A program made the position numbers and the translations under genes. The notes under the pieces were generated by a model. The model saw only the letters and a list, made by a program, of their open reading frames with translations, was not told where the DNA came from and did not search any database. This document shows positions 1-8,357 of a stretch of DNA of 64,000 nt, one piece after another; the stretch's first letter is position 1, and every line of letters starts with the position of its first letter. The DNA comes from Actinobacteria bacterium IMCC26077 (GTDB lineage Bacteria > Actinomycetota > Actinomycetes > Nanopelagicales > Nanopelagicaceae): contig CP015606.1 of assembly GCA_002284915.1 (NCBI GenBank), positions 310,001 through 374,000 of the forward strand. Reading direction: 5' to 3'.

Positions 1-534
1 GGTAAATATGTCGGCGACAGCCAAGCCAACGGGGATCGGAGGATGCCCCTCTTGCCCGTTGAGCCAAGGAAGTCCAGACATCGATTGGGCGAGGAGATCT
101 TGCCCTGGTCGCTCGATCCATGGTCCGGTAGTGCCGTAACCAGATGCGCTTCCATAGACGATTCGCGGATTAATCTTCTTTACATCCTCGTAGCCAAGAC
201 CTAGTCGTTCGATGACACCAGGGCGGAAATTCTGAATGATGACATCAGCCTTGGCCACTAACGCTTTCACTTCGGCGAGATCAGATTGGTTCTTTAAATC
301 AGCGGCGAAGCTCTCTTTATTGCGATTCATGATGTGAAAGGAGAGCGTGTCACCATCGCTCTCTAACCCTGCAAAGGCAAGGGTTCGCCCAATATCACCA
401 ACACCTGGCCGCTCGATTTTTATTACGCGCGCACCAAGATCCGCCAATCGCATAGCGGAGACTGGGCCGGCAAGGAATTGGCTGAAATCGAGAACGAGAA
501 AACCATCGAGCGGTAATTCAGGACGCGATGACAC
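1..534 (-). CDS. CaiB/BaiF family III CoA-transferase (3' part outside window)
   Basis: Enzymes of this family move CoA between an acyl-CoA and a free carboxylate. Only the N-terminal 178 residues are in the window; the gene runs off the left edge. The family N-terminus is visible ([16 protein letters not shown], then [12 protein letters not shown]), as are NRNKES and the VYGSASGYG segment. Asp146 in RPGQDLLAQ matches the expected position of the catalytic aspartate that forms the acyl anhydride. I chose the GTG at 534 because GAAAGG lies just upstream. It is the last visible gene of the minus-strand operon that begins with the binding protein at 8197, so its substrate may be an acid made from the sugar. 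Substrate unknown; family call firm. Confidence 0.85.
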   Translation of the reverse strand, partial: MSSRPELPLDGFLVLDFSQFLAGPVSAMRLADLGARVIKIERPGVGDIGRTLAFAGLESDGDTLSFHIMNRNKESFAADLKNQSDLAEVKALVAKADVIIQNFRPGVIERLGLGYEDVKKINPRIVYGSASGYGTTGPWIERPGQDLLAQSMSGLPWLNGQEGHPPIPVGLAVADIFT

Positions 535-573
535 GTGTGGGACCTTTCGTTAGTGGTGGAAACGTTTAGGTAA

Positions 574-900
574 TCAGTCGGTATGGAAGATCTCGGGGAT
601 TGCAGCCCACCACTCGCCTTCAGCGCGATCTGGAAGCGGTCGTTGTAGTGGCTTGTTGATATCCCACCATCGTTGTGTCGCGGGATCTTCTGCCATCTTC
701 GCCATATCTCCATCAAAGTCATCGCCTACATATTCGAAATACGAGAAGAGCAATTCACCATAACGATAGATAGAGTAATTGCGGATATTGGATTTCTTGA
801 TCTGCTCTAAGACCTCTGGCCATACAGCAGCATGTAACTCCTCGTAACGCTCACGATTTTCTTTTGGAATTCCGAGCACACTTGCAAATCGCTGGACCAT
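574..900 (-). CDS. L-rhamnose/L-fucose mutarotase family protein (RhaM-like, DUF718)
   Basis: A small (108-residue) cytoplasmic dimeric alpha/beta-barrel enzyme that interconverts the alpha and beta anomers of a deoxy-sugar. Family landmarks are RYEELHAAVWPEVLEQI near the N-terminus, with the His expected to act in catalysis, SIYRYGELLFSYFEY, and the C-terminal Trp-rich part (QRWWDINKPLQ). Length matches the family (about 104-110). The Met at 900 was chosen over a longer in-frame extension because GAAGGGAA lies 6-8 bases upstream and the extension has no family character. It sits directly after the lactonase gene. The neighbouring fuconate dehydratase and fucose-dehydrogenase-like genes point to L-fucose as much as to L-rhamnose. 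Sugar not determinable from sequence alone. Confidence 0.88.
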   Translation of the reverse strand: MVQRFASVLGIPKENRERYEELHAAVWPEVLEQIKKSNIRNYSIYRYGELLFSYFEYVGDDFDGDMAKMAEDPATQRWWDINKPLQRPLPDRAEGEWWAAIPEIFHTD

Positions 901-917
901 TGTAATTTCCCTTCTCT

Positions 918-1778
918 CTAGATTCCGTAGACATGTTCTGCGGTTTTGTGAGTGATCCACTCCTGATCTTCCGCAGAGTATTTGGTGATTGCCTCAAGTT
1001 GAGCTTTCCAAACCTCTACATAGTTATTCATTAAGACGATCACTGGCCAATCGCCGCCAAGGAGAGTCCGTTGCGCGCCAAACTCTTTAACAACGTGATC
1101 AACATATGGCTGCCAATCGGCAACGCTCCAGCCCGCAGCAGATGCGGTGTTTAGACCTGAGAACTTCATGTACACATTCTTATGCTTTGCTAGAGCAGAC
1201 ATCTGAGTAGCCCATGGCTCCCAGGTCTTTCCGGCGATATCTGGTTTAGCAAAATGATCAACAACAATCTTCAAGCTAGGGAATTTCGTTGCGAGCACCG
1301 GTACGTTATCTACATGCGCAGAATTAACTGCGACGTAATCGAATGCTAGACCAGCTTTCTCGATCATTCCGATGGTCTCGAGAACGGCAGGGCGGGTAAT
1401 CCACTTATCGTCAGATTCGTATTTCGGATTGCTGTAGTCATGAGAGAGGTTGCGAACACCCTTGAAATAGGGGCTCTTCTTGAAAATTTCGAGCGCTGCA
1501 CGAGCCTCATTGGGGCGATCAAATGGCACCCAACCAACGACGCCCTTCACAAAGTTGCTATGTGCGGCAACATCTAACATGTAAAAGGTATCTTCGTAAG
1601 TATCGGCAGCCTGCACCAAAATCGAATCGGTGACACCAGAGGCAGGTATCTCAGGAGCAAGACGTTCTGGGCTGAAGTCGTCGTAAAGCGGTCCATATTC
1701 AGGTGCAATCCATGAATATGCGCGTTCGCTCATCATCCAAAGATGTTGATGAGCATCTATTACTCTCTTATGTGCCAT
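918..1778 (-). CDS. Amidohydrolase-family sugar lactonase, L-fuconolactonase-like
   Basis: A 286-residue TIM-barrel hydrolase of the COG3618 amidohydrolase group, which includes L-fucono-1,5-lactonase and L-rhamnono-1,4-lactonase. The N-terminal metal motif DAHQHLW (His10, His12), the VVDHFAKPD strand and the C-terminal GGDWPV motif carrying the conserved metal/acid-base Asp are all present. It would open the aldonolactone made by a sugar dehydrogenase to the free aldonate, the substrate of the dehydratases encoded at 8358-14551. The start at 1778 has AGAGAGAGG upstream. It lies 12 bases after the RraA-like gene and 17 before the mutarotase gene, clearly one transcript. Lactonase role is strong from context; exact sugar inferred as L-fucose or a relative. 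Confidence 0.85.
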   Translation of the reverse strand: MAHKRVIDAHQHLWMMSERAYSWIAPEYGPLYDDFSPERLAPEIPASGVTDSILVQAADTYEDTFYMLDVAAHSNFVKGVVGWVPFDRPNEARAALEIFKKSPYFKGVRNLSHDYSNPKYESDDKWITRPAVLETIGMIEKAGLAFDYVAVNSAHVDNVPVLATKFPSLKIVVDHFAKPDIAGKTWEPWATQMSALAKHKNVYMKFSGLNTASAAGWSVADWQPYVDHVVKEFGAQRTLLGGDWPVIVLMNNYVEVWKAQLEAITKYSAEDQEWITHKTAEHVYGI

Positions 1779-1790
1779 GTTTGCCTCTCT

Positions 1791-2435
1791 CTAAAGCAGT
1801 CGGTATTCATCCCAAACTGATCGAACGGTTCTTCCCTTTGTTAATTCATTGAGAACTGTCTTCTCTTTCTGTGCTCGCTCATTAGCCATTGTGAAAACTT
1901 TGTCGATGAGATCCTTTGGCACAACGACTACGCCATCGTTATCTGCCACTATGCCATCTCCTGGGTGAACGAGCACTCCACCAACTACGGTCGGCTGGTG
2001 AGTGGATTCAACTCGCATTCGCCCCTTGTAATCAAGTGGGCGAGAGAGCACACCGAAGGCATCGAAACCAACCTTGAGGATTAGTTGGGTATCGCGAATC
2101 GGGCCATCAACGACTACGCCAGTGGCGCCGCGAGCCTTTGAGGCGGCAGAGAATAGTTCCCCCCAGAAGGCCGAGAGTAACCCTCCGCCAGTTCCGATGG
2201 TGACGACATTATCTTTTTGCAGCGTATCGAGAAAATCAATCGCGGCACCATACGGATCATTTTTATCGTACTCAGAGTCCGGCACAAATTTGATAGTCGC
2301 TGCAGTGCCAACAGCGCGCATAGTCATCTGTAATGGACGGATCTTGCCATCCATCACATTATTTCGGATTCCAAGGTCATCGAGTGAATCTGAGACCATC
2401 GCAGTGTGTACGCGTGGATCAAGAGCTACCTTCAT
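1791..2435 (-). CDS. RraA-like / HMG-type class II aldolase family protein
   Basis: A 214-residue RraA/MenG-fold protein. The family contains RNase E inhibitors, but in genomes like this it more often contains 4-hydroxy-4-methyl-2-oxoglutarate-type, metal-dependent pyruvate aldolases. Visible motifs are [45 protein letters not shown] with the Arg-Asp pair used for pyruvate and metal binding, and the C-terminal [17 protein letters not shown]. The start at 2435 overlaps the MaoC stop by four bases (ATGA) and has GGAGG upstream. In a lactonase-dehydratase pathway the missing step is cleavage of a 2-keto-3-deoxyaldonate to pyruvate plus an aldehyde, which this fold could do. That substrate is my inference. 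Confidence 0.8.
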   Translation of the reverse strand: MKVALDPRVHTAMVSDSLDDLGIRNNVMDGKIRPLQMTMRAVGTAATIKFVPDSEYDKNDPYGAAIDFLDTLQKDNVVTIGTGGGLLSAFWGELFSAASKARGATGVVVDGPIRDTQLILKVGFDAFGVLSRPLDYKGRMRVESTHQPTVVGGVLVHPGDGIVADNDGVVVVPKDLIDKVFTMANERAQKEKTVLNELTKGRTVRSVWDEYRLL

Positions 2436-2872
2436 GCAGACCTCCGTTGGACTAGATAAACATGAACGAAAGCGATAACAGTCTCACCTTTTTGGTTTTT
2501 AACAGTTACTTGTTCATCAACTAGCCCCTCGGCGGAGCGTTTTGGATGATCACGCTTGGCGACAATCTCTGAATGCGATGTGATGGTATCTCCAATGAAA
2601 ACGGGAGCGATAAATCGAACTTTGTCGTAGCCGTAGCTCATCGCAACCTCGTTTATTTCGCCGGCGAGCATGCCAACTGAGACTGAGAGAATCAACGTGC
2701 CATGGGCAATACGCTCTTTAAATGGCTGGGTAGCACACCACGCTGCATCCATATGATGTGGATAGAAGTCACCAGTTTGTCCTGCATGTAAAACGATATC
2801 GGCTTCTGTGATGGTGCGCCCGCTACTAACTCGAGTTGAACCAACTACATAATCCTCGAAGTATTCTTTCAT
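2432..2872 (-). CDS. MaoC-like hot-dog hydratase
   Basis: A 146-residue single hot-dog domain of the MaoC/(R)-specific enoyl-CoA hydratase family. The active-site signature GDFYPHHMD (Asp-x-x-Pro-x-His) lies near residues 35-43, followed by [16 protein letters not shown], the usual substrate-tunnel helix. Such enzymes hydrate enoyl-CoA or mesaconyl-type thioesters. It overlaps both neighbours by four bases (ATGA), so it is translationally coupled to the binding-protein homologue before it and the RraA-like gene after it. With the CoA-transferase at 1-534 it suggests that one branch of this locus handles CoA thioesters. The physiological substrate cannot be named from sequence. Confidence 0.87.
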   Translation of the reverse strand: MKEYFEDYVVGSTRVSSGRTITEADIVLHAGQTGDFYPHHMDAAWCATQPFKERIAHGTLILSVSVGMLAGEINEVAMSYGYDKVRFIAPVFIGDTITSHSEIVAKRDHPKRSAEGLVDEQVTVKNQKGETVIAFVHVYLVQRRSA

Positions 2873-4005
2873 TTGCTAAGCTCCTGATTATAAGTCGTAT
2901 ATGTAGCAGCGATTGCTTCGATATCTTTGCTGGAAAAATTCTTCTCTTTGAGAATTTTGTGAATCACCAACGAGCTTTGATACTGCACATCCGGCCAGCC
3001 AAGGAAGCGCGGCCGAACCCATGCTCGCTCTAGGGTGCGAAGCGTGTTATTAAAGAAATTACGGGTTATTGCGTTGGCGTGTGGGGCCTTCCATGCCGCA
3101 AGGTTTCCAGGTTGACCGCCAGCTTCGACGTAAGTGGTTGATTGAATCTCCGGCAACGAGAGCAAGATAGCAACTTTGGCAGCTAGTTCGACATTTTTTG
3201 AAGCTGATGAGATAGCGATACCTGCACCGCCAAGTTGTGATCCTGATGCAAGACCATCGAATGAAGGTACATCGTCATAAACTATAGGTCGTGTTCTAAA
3301 TCCATCACGCGAATAGTTGGTATATCCATACATACAAACGCTGTAGTGCTCTTTGTCAGTGGTGACTAGATTCTCTGCCGCCTCAATTGGATTCATTGTT
3401 AGACATTGTGCAGGGACTACTTTCGCTAGCTCAATCATGAAAGTGAGTACCTCTGCTGCGACTGCGCTGTTGATGTATTCCCGCGAAGAGCAGATTGCAT
3501 GGCCCTGCTGCGCCATGAGGGTGGCAAAAGTAGAGAAGGCATCAACGGGCTTGTGCGGCCAAAGCACCAAACCTTCGCGGCCCGCGTCGAGCACCTCATC
3601 CCAGAAGACCAACCCTTGCGAGGTTTTATCTGGGCGATATGCGCTCACTTGAGCTGCCGTATCAATCGCCAGCGCCCAATGTTTCTCTTTATATATATAG
3701 GAATCGTGCGATGCGCCAACGGAGGTCTTTGCCAAGAGCTCCAGATCAGCATCGGAAGCCACATCTTCAAGAGCAATGACTGCGTTTGCATGTACCGCAT
3801 CAGGGACATGTGGGTGGTCAATAACCATGAGGTCATGATCAGCGTAGAACTCGCTGATGTGTTGGTCGCCAAAGGCAAGTAAGGAGCGAGCCGACCAATC
3901 AACCGAGACCCCTAGTTGCTCTTGTAGCAAGCTATCGGAATTTACCAAGCAATCAAGGCCGCGAGGATGATCCCAGGTCATTCCTTTGAGTTTTTGGATA
4001 GTCAT
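2869..4005 (-). CDS. Signal-less homologue of family 1 extracellular solute-binding protein
   Basis: A 378-residue protein with the look of a type I sugar-binding protein. It has alternating alpha/beta segments, the [35 protein letters not shown] hinge-like region, and the C-terminal [34 protein letters not shown] segment typical of SBP lobes. Yet it starts [21 protein letters not shown], with no signal peptide, lipobox or Tat motif. The start is fixed by a 1-base overlap (TGATG) with the esterase stop and leaves no room for a missed leader. It should therefore be cytoplasmic. Possible roles are an intracellular sugar or sugar-acid sensor or carrier, or a recruited enzyme. It is embedded between an esterase and a MaoC hydratase, away from the real binding protein of this operon at 6887. 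Function unknown. Confidence 0.75.
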   Translation of the reverse strand: MTIQKLKGMTWDHPRGLDCLVNSDSLLQEQLGVSVDWSARSLLAFGDQHISEFYADHDLMVIDHPHVPDAVHANAVIALEDVASDADLELLAKTSVGASHDSYIYKEKHWALAIDTAAQVSAYRPDKTSQGLVFWDEVLDAGREGLVLWPHKPVDAFSTFATLMAQQGHAICSSREYINSAVAAEVLTFMIELAKVVPAQCLTMNPIEAAENLVTTDKEHYSVCMYGYTNYSRDGFRTRPIVYDDVPSFDGLASGSQLGGAGIAISSASKNVELAAKVAILLSLPEIQSTTYVEAGGQPGNLAAWKAPHANAITRNFFNNTLRTLERAWVRPRFLGWPDVQYQSSLVIHKILKEKNFSSKDIEAIAATYTTYNQELSK

Positions 4006-4928
4006 CAGGCGAGCGCCTCCGAAATCAACTCAGCGATTTCAATACGAGAACTTATTCCAGCATCTATGAATTTACCGTAATTGAAAAATCCATGAATCAT
4101 TCCATCGTAATCTATATACGTAACGGGAACACCTGCTGATTGAAGTTTATCTGCGTAACGTGCGCCATCATCTCGGAGGACATCATGTTCGGCAGTTATG
4201 ATTATTGTCGCAGGAAGACCAACGAGATCTTGCGCATTGAGTGGTACTGCATATGGATTTTCATCATCCTTGGGTCGGGTGAGATAGAGGCTCCACAACC
4301 AACTCATAGTGCGCTTTGATAGGCCGTATCCAACCGCGTTGTTCTTATAAGAATCGGTTTCAAAATCGAGACCTAAACATGGATAGATAAGTAATTGGTA
4401 GGCGATAGGAAAAAGCTTCTGGTCGCGATTTCGAAGCGCAACTCCCGCAGCAAGATTGCCACCGGCGCTATCGCCACCGATTCCAATTTTATTTCGATTG
4501 ATACCTAAGCTTTCAGCGCTATCAAAAGTCCATTTCAAACCAGTAAAACAATCATCGTGAGGAATCGGGAACTTGTGTTCGGGTGCTTTCTGATAGTTCA
4601 CCGAGACAATTATCGAATCGGTAAGTGCAGCCAGCGAGCTTAACTGCGCGTCATACATATCTACGGAGAAGTACGACCACCCACCACCATGAAAATAGAC
4701 CATCCCGTTTTTGATATTCTCCCCAGGAGGGCGATAAATCCGAACAAGAATGTCAGCAGTGTTACCAGGGATGAATCGATCTAAAATCTCGACGTTTATC
4801 GCGATCTCACCAGAAATAGTCATATCGGCATAAGCCCCAGCGCGCCCAGTAGCGATGGGGATATCAATCAATTCCGGAGCACCTGCACCCGGTGCCAGAA
4901 ATGCTTCGCATTGCGGATGCAGAGCCAC
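4005..4928 (-). CDS. Alpha/beta-hydrolase, hormone-sensitive-lipase-type esterase
   Basis: A 307-residue cytoplasmic carboxylesterase of the HSL (alpha/beta hydrolase fold-3) group. The oxyanion motif HGGGW, the nucleophile elbow GDSAGG, the acid in EHDVLRDD and the catalytic His in MIHGF are all present and correctly ordered. It might remove acetyl or other ester groups from an imported, esterified deoxy-sugar, since it is encoded between the transporter and the catabolic genes. That role is inferred from position. GTG start at 4928 with GAGG about 8 bases upstream; the stop overlaps the next ATG by one base. Confidence 0.9.
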   Translation of the reverse strand: MALHPQCEAFLAPGAGAPELIDIPIATGRAGAYADMTISGEIAINVEILDRFIPGNTADILVRIYRPPGENIKNGMVYFHGGGWSYFSVDMYDAQLSSLAALTDSIIVSVNYQKAPEHKFPIPHDDCFTGLKWTFDSAESLGINRNKIGIGGDSAGGNLAAGVALRNRDQKLFPIAYQLLIYPCLGLDFETDSYKNNAVGYGLSKRTMSWLWSLYLTRPKDDENPYAVPLNAQDLVGLPATIIITAEHDVLRDDGARYADKLQSAGVPVTYIDYDGMIHGFFNYGKFIDAGISSRIEIAELISEALA

Positions 4929-4950
4929 TCGTTTACCTCGTAATTCTGAA

Positions 4951-5877
4951 CTATTCCTTGATAGAACCGGCGAGCATTCCCCGAATTAAACGCTTCTGGG
5001 AGACTAAGAACATGATCATGATTGGAAGAGCAATCAAGATTCCAGCAAGTGCAATCTCAGGCTTGTAGATAGGCACGGATGTTGCGCCGATTCCGGGGTT
5101 GATTGCTGGCGTGGAGTAGAACAAGAAACCAAGGCCAAGCGGCAAGGTGTAGTTCTCGCCTGAATAAAGCATCACATACGGCATGAAGTAATTTGCCCAG
5201 TTACCGATGAATGCGAAGAAGGCAAGTAGTCCAAGTAGCGCACCGGAGAGCGGAAGTGCGATCCGAGAGTAGAGCTGCCAGTCGCTACATCCATCAAGGC
5301 GGGCTGATTCATATAGCTCGGGCGGAATGGTTGTTGAGTAATAGATATATGAAAGAAACGCACCAAACGGGTAGAGCGAAGAAATCAGGATGACCGACCA
5401 AGGATTATCTACCAGCTTGACCTTATCCATCATCACAAAAAGAGGGATAACTAGCGCTACAGGTGGAATCAACATCATGATCAGCGTGCTGATGAGGAAT
5501 GTTCTCTTGAACCGAATCTTTGCAGCAGAGATTACGAACCCTGCGAGTGAAGCGGTAATCGTTGCGATAATGACAATTGCCGCGTTAAAGAGGACAGAGT
5601 TGAGAACCCATCGTCCGATAACTCCGTTATCGAAGAATTGAAGATTTTGCCACGCATTCCAATAGCCCTTTAGGCTGCCAAAGGCGAGTGGATTTCGGGA
5701 GCTCAACTCAGGATCGGTCTTCGAAGCTGCGAGTACCAGCCAGAGCATCGGAACAATACTGATGACCGCGAAGAAGATGAGCCAGGCGTTAACAAAGAAC
5801 ATTCCTACGCGACTCTCTTGTCGCAATGGCTTTACTTTCGTCTCGTTCTTTGGTGATGGGGCTACAGCTGTGCTCAT
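4951..5877 (-). CDS. Carbohydrate ABC transporter permease, MalG-like
   Basis: A 308-residue inner-membrane permease of the CUT1 sugar-importer class. After a soluble N-terminus (about 30 residues) come roughly six membrane segments. The cytoplasmic coupling loop is ELYESARLDGCSDWQLYSRIALPLSG, the EAA motif that contacts the ATPase. The MalG-type C-terminus (QKRLIRGMLAGSIKE) is present. It pairs with the MalF-like permease that it overlaps by four bases. No ATPase gene is encoded in this operon, so a shared MsmX/UgpC-type ATPase elsewhere is expected. Confidence 0.93.
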   Translation of the reverse strand: MSTAVAPSPKNETKVKPLRQESRVGMFFVNAWLIFFAVISIVPMLWLVLAASKTDPELSSRNPLAFGSLKGYWNAWQNLQFFDNGVIGRWVLNSVLFNAAIVIIATITASLAGFVISAAKIRFKRTFLISTLIMMLIPPVALVIPLFVMMDKVKLVDNPWSVILISSLYPFGAFLSYIYYSTTIPPELYESARLDGCSDWQLYSRIALPLSGALLGLLAFFAFIGNWANYFMPYVMLYSGENYTLPLGLGFLFYSTPAINPGIGATSVPIYKPEIALAGILIALPIMIMFLVSQKRLIRGMLAGSIKE

Positions 5878-6794
5878 AGGTCCGCCTTCTCACTCTCTTG
5901 CTTATTTCTAATTGTTTTATCGTCGAACATATCGGTCTTGAAGATAACAACCAGCGCGCCAATCATGCTTGGAATCAGCAAGATAATTGATAGCGCTGAG
6001 GCGCCACCGAAATCACCGCTCTTAAAAGCTAACTCGTAACTGAGCTGATCAAAAGACCAAGCATTTGCGATACCGGTATAGACGCTTGTAGTGAGTAACT
6101 GCGGTTCGACGAAGATTTGAAGACCGCCGGCGAAGAGGAGCACTGCCATATAGATGACGTACTTACGAATGAGTGGAAGTTTGATTCGAACTGCGAGTTG
6201 GAATGCTGAGCAGCCATCAACCCGAGCAGCCTCGATGATTTCGGAGGAAATACTTTGGAGAGATCCGTATTGAATCAAAATCCAGTTTCCTGCGATAGTA
6301 AAGAAAGTCATGATTGCGATGATGTAAACGAGGTTTTTCGTTTGCCAAATCTGTGTTGCTGACTCAATGCCAAAAGCATTAAGCACAGATTTGATTGGGC
6401 TAATAGTTGGCTCAAGGATTGCCCACCAGACAAGAACTGCAACTGCACCAGATACTGAAGCTGGAATGATGTAAGCCATTCGAAGGTACTTACTCCACTT
6501 GGTATGGCGGACATCGAGCATCAACGCCATTACGATTACAAGTACTAAGGTAAGCGGTACGTAGATTGCCATAAAACCAAGAACATTCTTTACAGCTTGA
6601 GGAAATCTAAAATCTTGGACGACTATCTTGAAGGCATCCCATCCACCATCTGGGTTTGTAAGAGATTCTCCTGGGACTTCGAGCACCGCCATGATCAGAG
6701 GAATGAGTCCGAAGGCAATGAGCAAGAAGAGATAGGGCGCAAGCATTAATTTCATCAAGATGTTGCGCTGCTTATATTTTTTTACCTTTGCCAT
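5874..6794 (-). CDS. Carbohydrate ABC transporter permease, MalF-like
   Basis: A 306-residue membrane permease forming a heterodimer with the product of 4951-5877. A lysine-rich start (MAKVKKYKQRNILMK) precedes six predicted membrane spans. The EAA coupling loop is EIIEAARVDGCSAFQLAVRIKLPLIRKY. The ATG at 6794 has AGGGAGA upstream. It follows the solute-binding-protein gene but is separated from it by a perfect 12-bp stem-loop at 6831-6860, which may reduce permease expression relative to the binding protein. Likely substrate: the deoxy-sugar, or an oligosaccharide containing it, handled by the downstream enzymes. Confidence 0.93.
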   Translation of the reverse strand: MAKVKKYKQRNILMKLMLAPYLFLLIAFGLIPLIMAVLEVPGESLTNPDGGWDAFKIVVQDFRFPQAVKNVLGFMAIYVPLTLVLVIVMALMLDVRHTKWSKYLRMAYIIPASVSGAVAVLVWWAILEPTISPIKSVLNAFGIESATQIWQTKNLVYIIAIMTFFTIAGNWILIQYGSLQSISSEIIEAARVDGCSAFQLAVRIKLPLIRKYVIYMAVLLFAGGLQIFVEPQLLTTSVYTGIANAWSFDQLSYELAFKSGDFGGASALSIILLIPSMIGALVVIFKTDMFDDKTIRNKQESEKADL

Positions 6795-6830
6795 AAATCT
6801 CCCTAAGAGTCCTACTTACTCATTTAAGAA

Positions 6831-6860
6831 GCGGCGGATTTGTTTAACCAAATCCGCCGC
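6831..6860 (-). terminator. Intercistronic stem-loop between binding-protein and permease genes
   Basis: A perfect 12-bp inverted repeat (GCGGCGGATTTG / CAAATCCGCCGC) with a 6-base loop. No clear T-run follows on the minus strand, so it is more likely a leaky attenuator or a 3' stabiliser of the binding-protein mRNA than a full terminator. The same arrangement recurs at 52564-52598 and 63131-63166. Confidence 0.8.
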
Positions 6861-6886
6861 TCGATACTACGAGTAATTCTTACGAA

Positions 6887-8197
6887 TTACTTAGTGGTGA
6901 CCTCGTAGCCCAATTGCTGAGCTAGGTTCGCGGTGTATGTTGCGTAAGCCTCGAGAGCCTTTTGAATGTCTTTCGACTTCGCAAGCTCTGGAGCGTATGC
7001 AGCACCCCATGCGCCATCGGCGTCATAACGTACTGGCTTTACGCCGGTCCATACTTTGCCTGCCTGAGCAGCCATTGCTGCGTAAGGCGAGCCGTTGTAG
7101 TAGGTATCAGCATCGATCTTTGCCTTCCAGAGCGCATTGCCCTTGAGGTATGCAGGGAAGGTTGGAGCACCGGTGCTGCCATCTGGGTTTTTCACGTCAA
7201 CAACGTTGCGCTTGTCGCCAACCATGAAGATTGCGAAGTCGAGCGCTGCACGTGGGAACTTAGCGTGTGGAGAGATCGTGTAGATACCGCCACCCCACTC
7301 ACCAGAGAAGTTAGTCTTTTCGCCATCCCATACTGGCATCGGAGCTGCAGTGAGACGACCTGCTGGAATGTTGAAGGAACCAGCTGGACGAAGAACGAAC
7401 TCGCCGAACCATGAAGGTCCAATGTGAGCAACAATCTTTCCTGCTTGTCCGACCTTGATGTACTCAGGTGAGAATGCCGAGCCTGGGTAGTAGACGCCAG
7501 CATCGATAAGTGGTTGAAGCGCTGCGGTTACGCGGGTGCACTTCTCAGACTTAGCGTTGATGACTACGCGAGTAGCTGACTTCTCATTATTCAATGGGCA
7601 TTGTGATGGCCAGAAGTATGAGGAGTAAGCAGCTGCGTCACCGAGAGCACCGAGGGAATATCCTGGGTGATTCTTAGCAAGATCTGCACCAATTGCGAAT
7701 AGTTCGCTCATCTTGGTAGGAACTTTGTAGCCGAACTCTGCAAATAGCTTGGTGTCATACCAAAGGACTGATTGAGCCATGTCGTTCTTTACGCAGTAGT
7801 ACTTTCCATCAGCGCCTTTGCACCAGTCATTGAGCTTGCCGAAATTCTTGATCTCATCTGGCTTGAGCAAGCTTGAGATTTCGCGAGCGTTGTTGATGAT
7901 TGGGTTACGAAGAACAGCTACATCGTTTGGTGGGCCGAAGACAACATCTGGCCAACCCTTCTTAACGCGGTTGAAGAGCTGAACTTTTGCAAGCAAGTCG
8001 CCTTGCGCGTGAAGTTCTACCTTGACATCTACTTTGCCCTTCATGATCTTTGCGTACTCTTTTGCACCTGGAAGGCGTGGTGAATCCACCCAAACCAAGA
8101 TTGAAGGCTTTGCAGCCTGCGCTGGAACGCTGATCAATGCGCTACCTGCAATAGCAAGTACACCTGCAGCGGCCAGGATTACTTTGTTTCTTTTCAA
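6887..8197 (-). CDS. Extracellular sugar-binding protein of ABC importer (family 1 SBP)
   Basis: A 436-residue exported binding protein. I chose the TTG at 8197 because a strong GAGGGGGAA ribosome site precedes it and translation then begins with an ideal signal peptide (LKRNKVILAAAGVLAIAG, cleavage after AQA at about residue 28). Longer upstream in-frame starts would put 19 charged residues in front. The mature protein is MalE-like, with LPGAKEYAKIMKGKVDVKVE, then GWPDVVFGPPNDVA, then an aromatic-rich C-lobe (TYYNGSPYAAMA). There is no lipobox Cys, so in this monoderm either the protein is tethered otherwise or it is free. First gene of the 8197-to-1 operon, transcribed from the region with the ATACTAT palindrome. 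Confidence 0.92.
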   Translation of the reverse strand: MKRNKVILAAAGVLAIAGSALISVPAQAAKPSILVWVDSPRLPGAKEYAKIMKGKVDVKVELHAQGDLLAKVQLFNRVKKGWPDVVFGPPNDVAVLRNPIINNAREISSLLKPDEIKNFGKLNDWCKGADGKYYCVKNDMAQSVLWYDTKLFAEFGYKVPTKMSELFAIGADLAKNHPGYSLGALGDAAAYSSYFWPSQCPLNNEKSATRVVINAKSEKCTRVTAALQPLIDAGVYYPGSAFSPEYIKVGQAGKIVAHIGPSWFGEFVLRPAGSFNIPAGRLTAAPMPVWDGEKTNFSGEWGGGIYTISPHAKFPRAALDFAIFMVGDKRNVVDVKNPDGSTGAPTFPAYLKGNALWKAKIDADTYYNGSPYAAMAAQAGKVWTGVKPVRYDADGAWGAAYAPELAKSKDIQKALEAYATYTANLAQQLGYEVTTK

Positions 8198-8253
8198 AGG
8201 TTCCCCCTCTATGTTCGGGTGAGCTGAAAATTCGCTCATCCGGATTTTGGACA

Positions 8254-8290
8254 ATACTATGGACGAAATACTATTTCGTATAGTATTTTT
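8254..8290. promoter_or_regulatory. Candidate operator: ATACTAT palindrome in divergent promoter
   Basis: The 160-base gap between the divergent binding-protein and dehydratase genes holds a 7-5-7 palindrome, ATACTATTTCGTATAGTAT (8268-8286), plus an extra ATACTAT at 8254-8260. TATAGT at 8280-8285 could also serve as a rightward -10. Palindromes of this AT-rich, TATAG-containing sort suit GntR-family regulators, and a GntR/FCD gene lies two genes downstream (9433). A near copy, TCGTATAGGATTTTT, occurs at 14573-14587 on the minus strand. Binding by the GntR protein is inferred. Confidence 0.6.
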
Positions 8291-8357
8291 TCGATTGTTA
8301 CCGGAACTTTATAAATCCTAAGAAATCTGGGAAGTCCCTATATATAAGGAGTAACCG

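Noticed and set aside
2074-2478. 134-codon plus-strand ORF opposite the RraA-like gene
   Set aside because: Low-complexity Ser/Arg composition; the minus-strand gene has family motifs and coupled neighbours.
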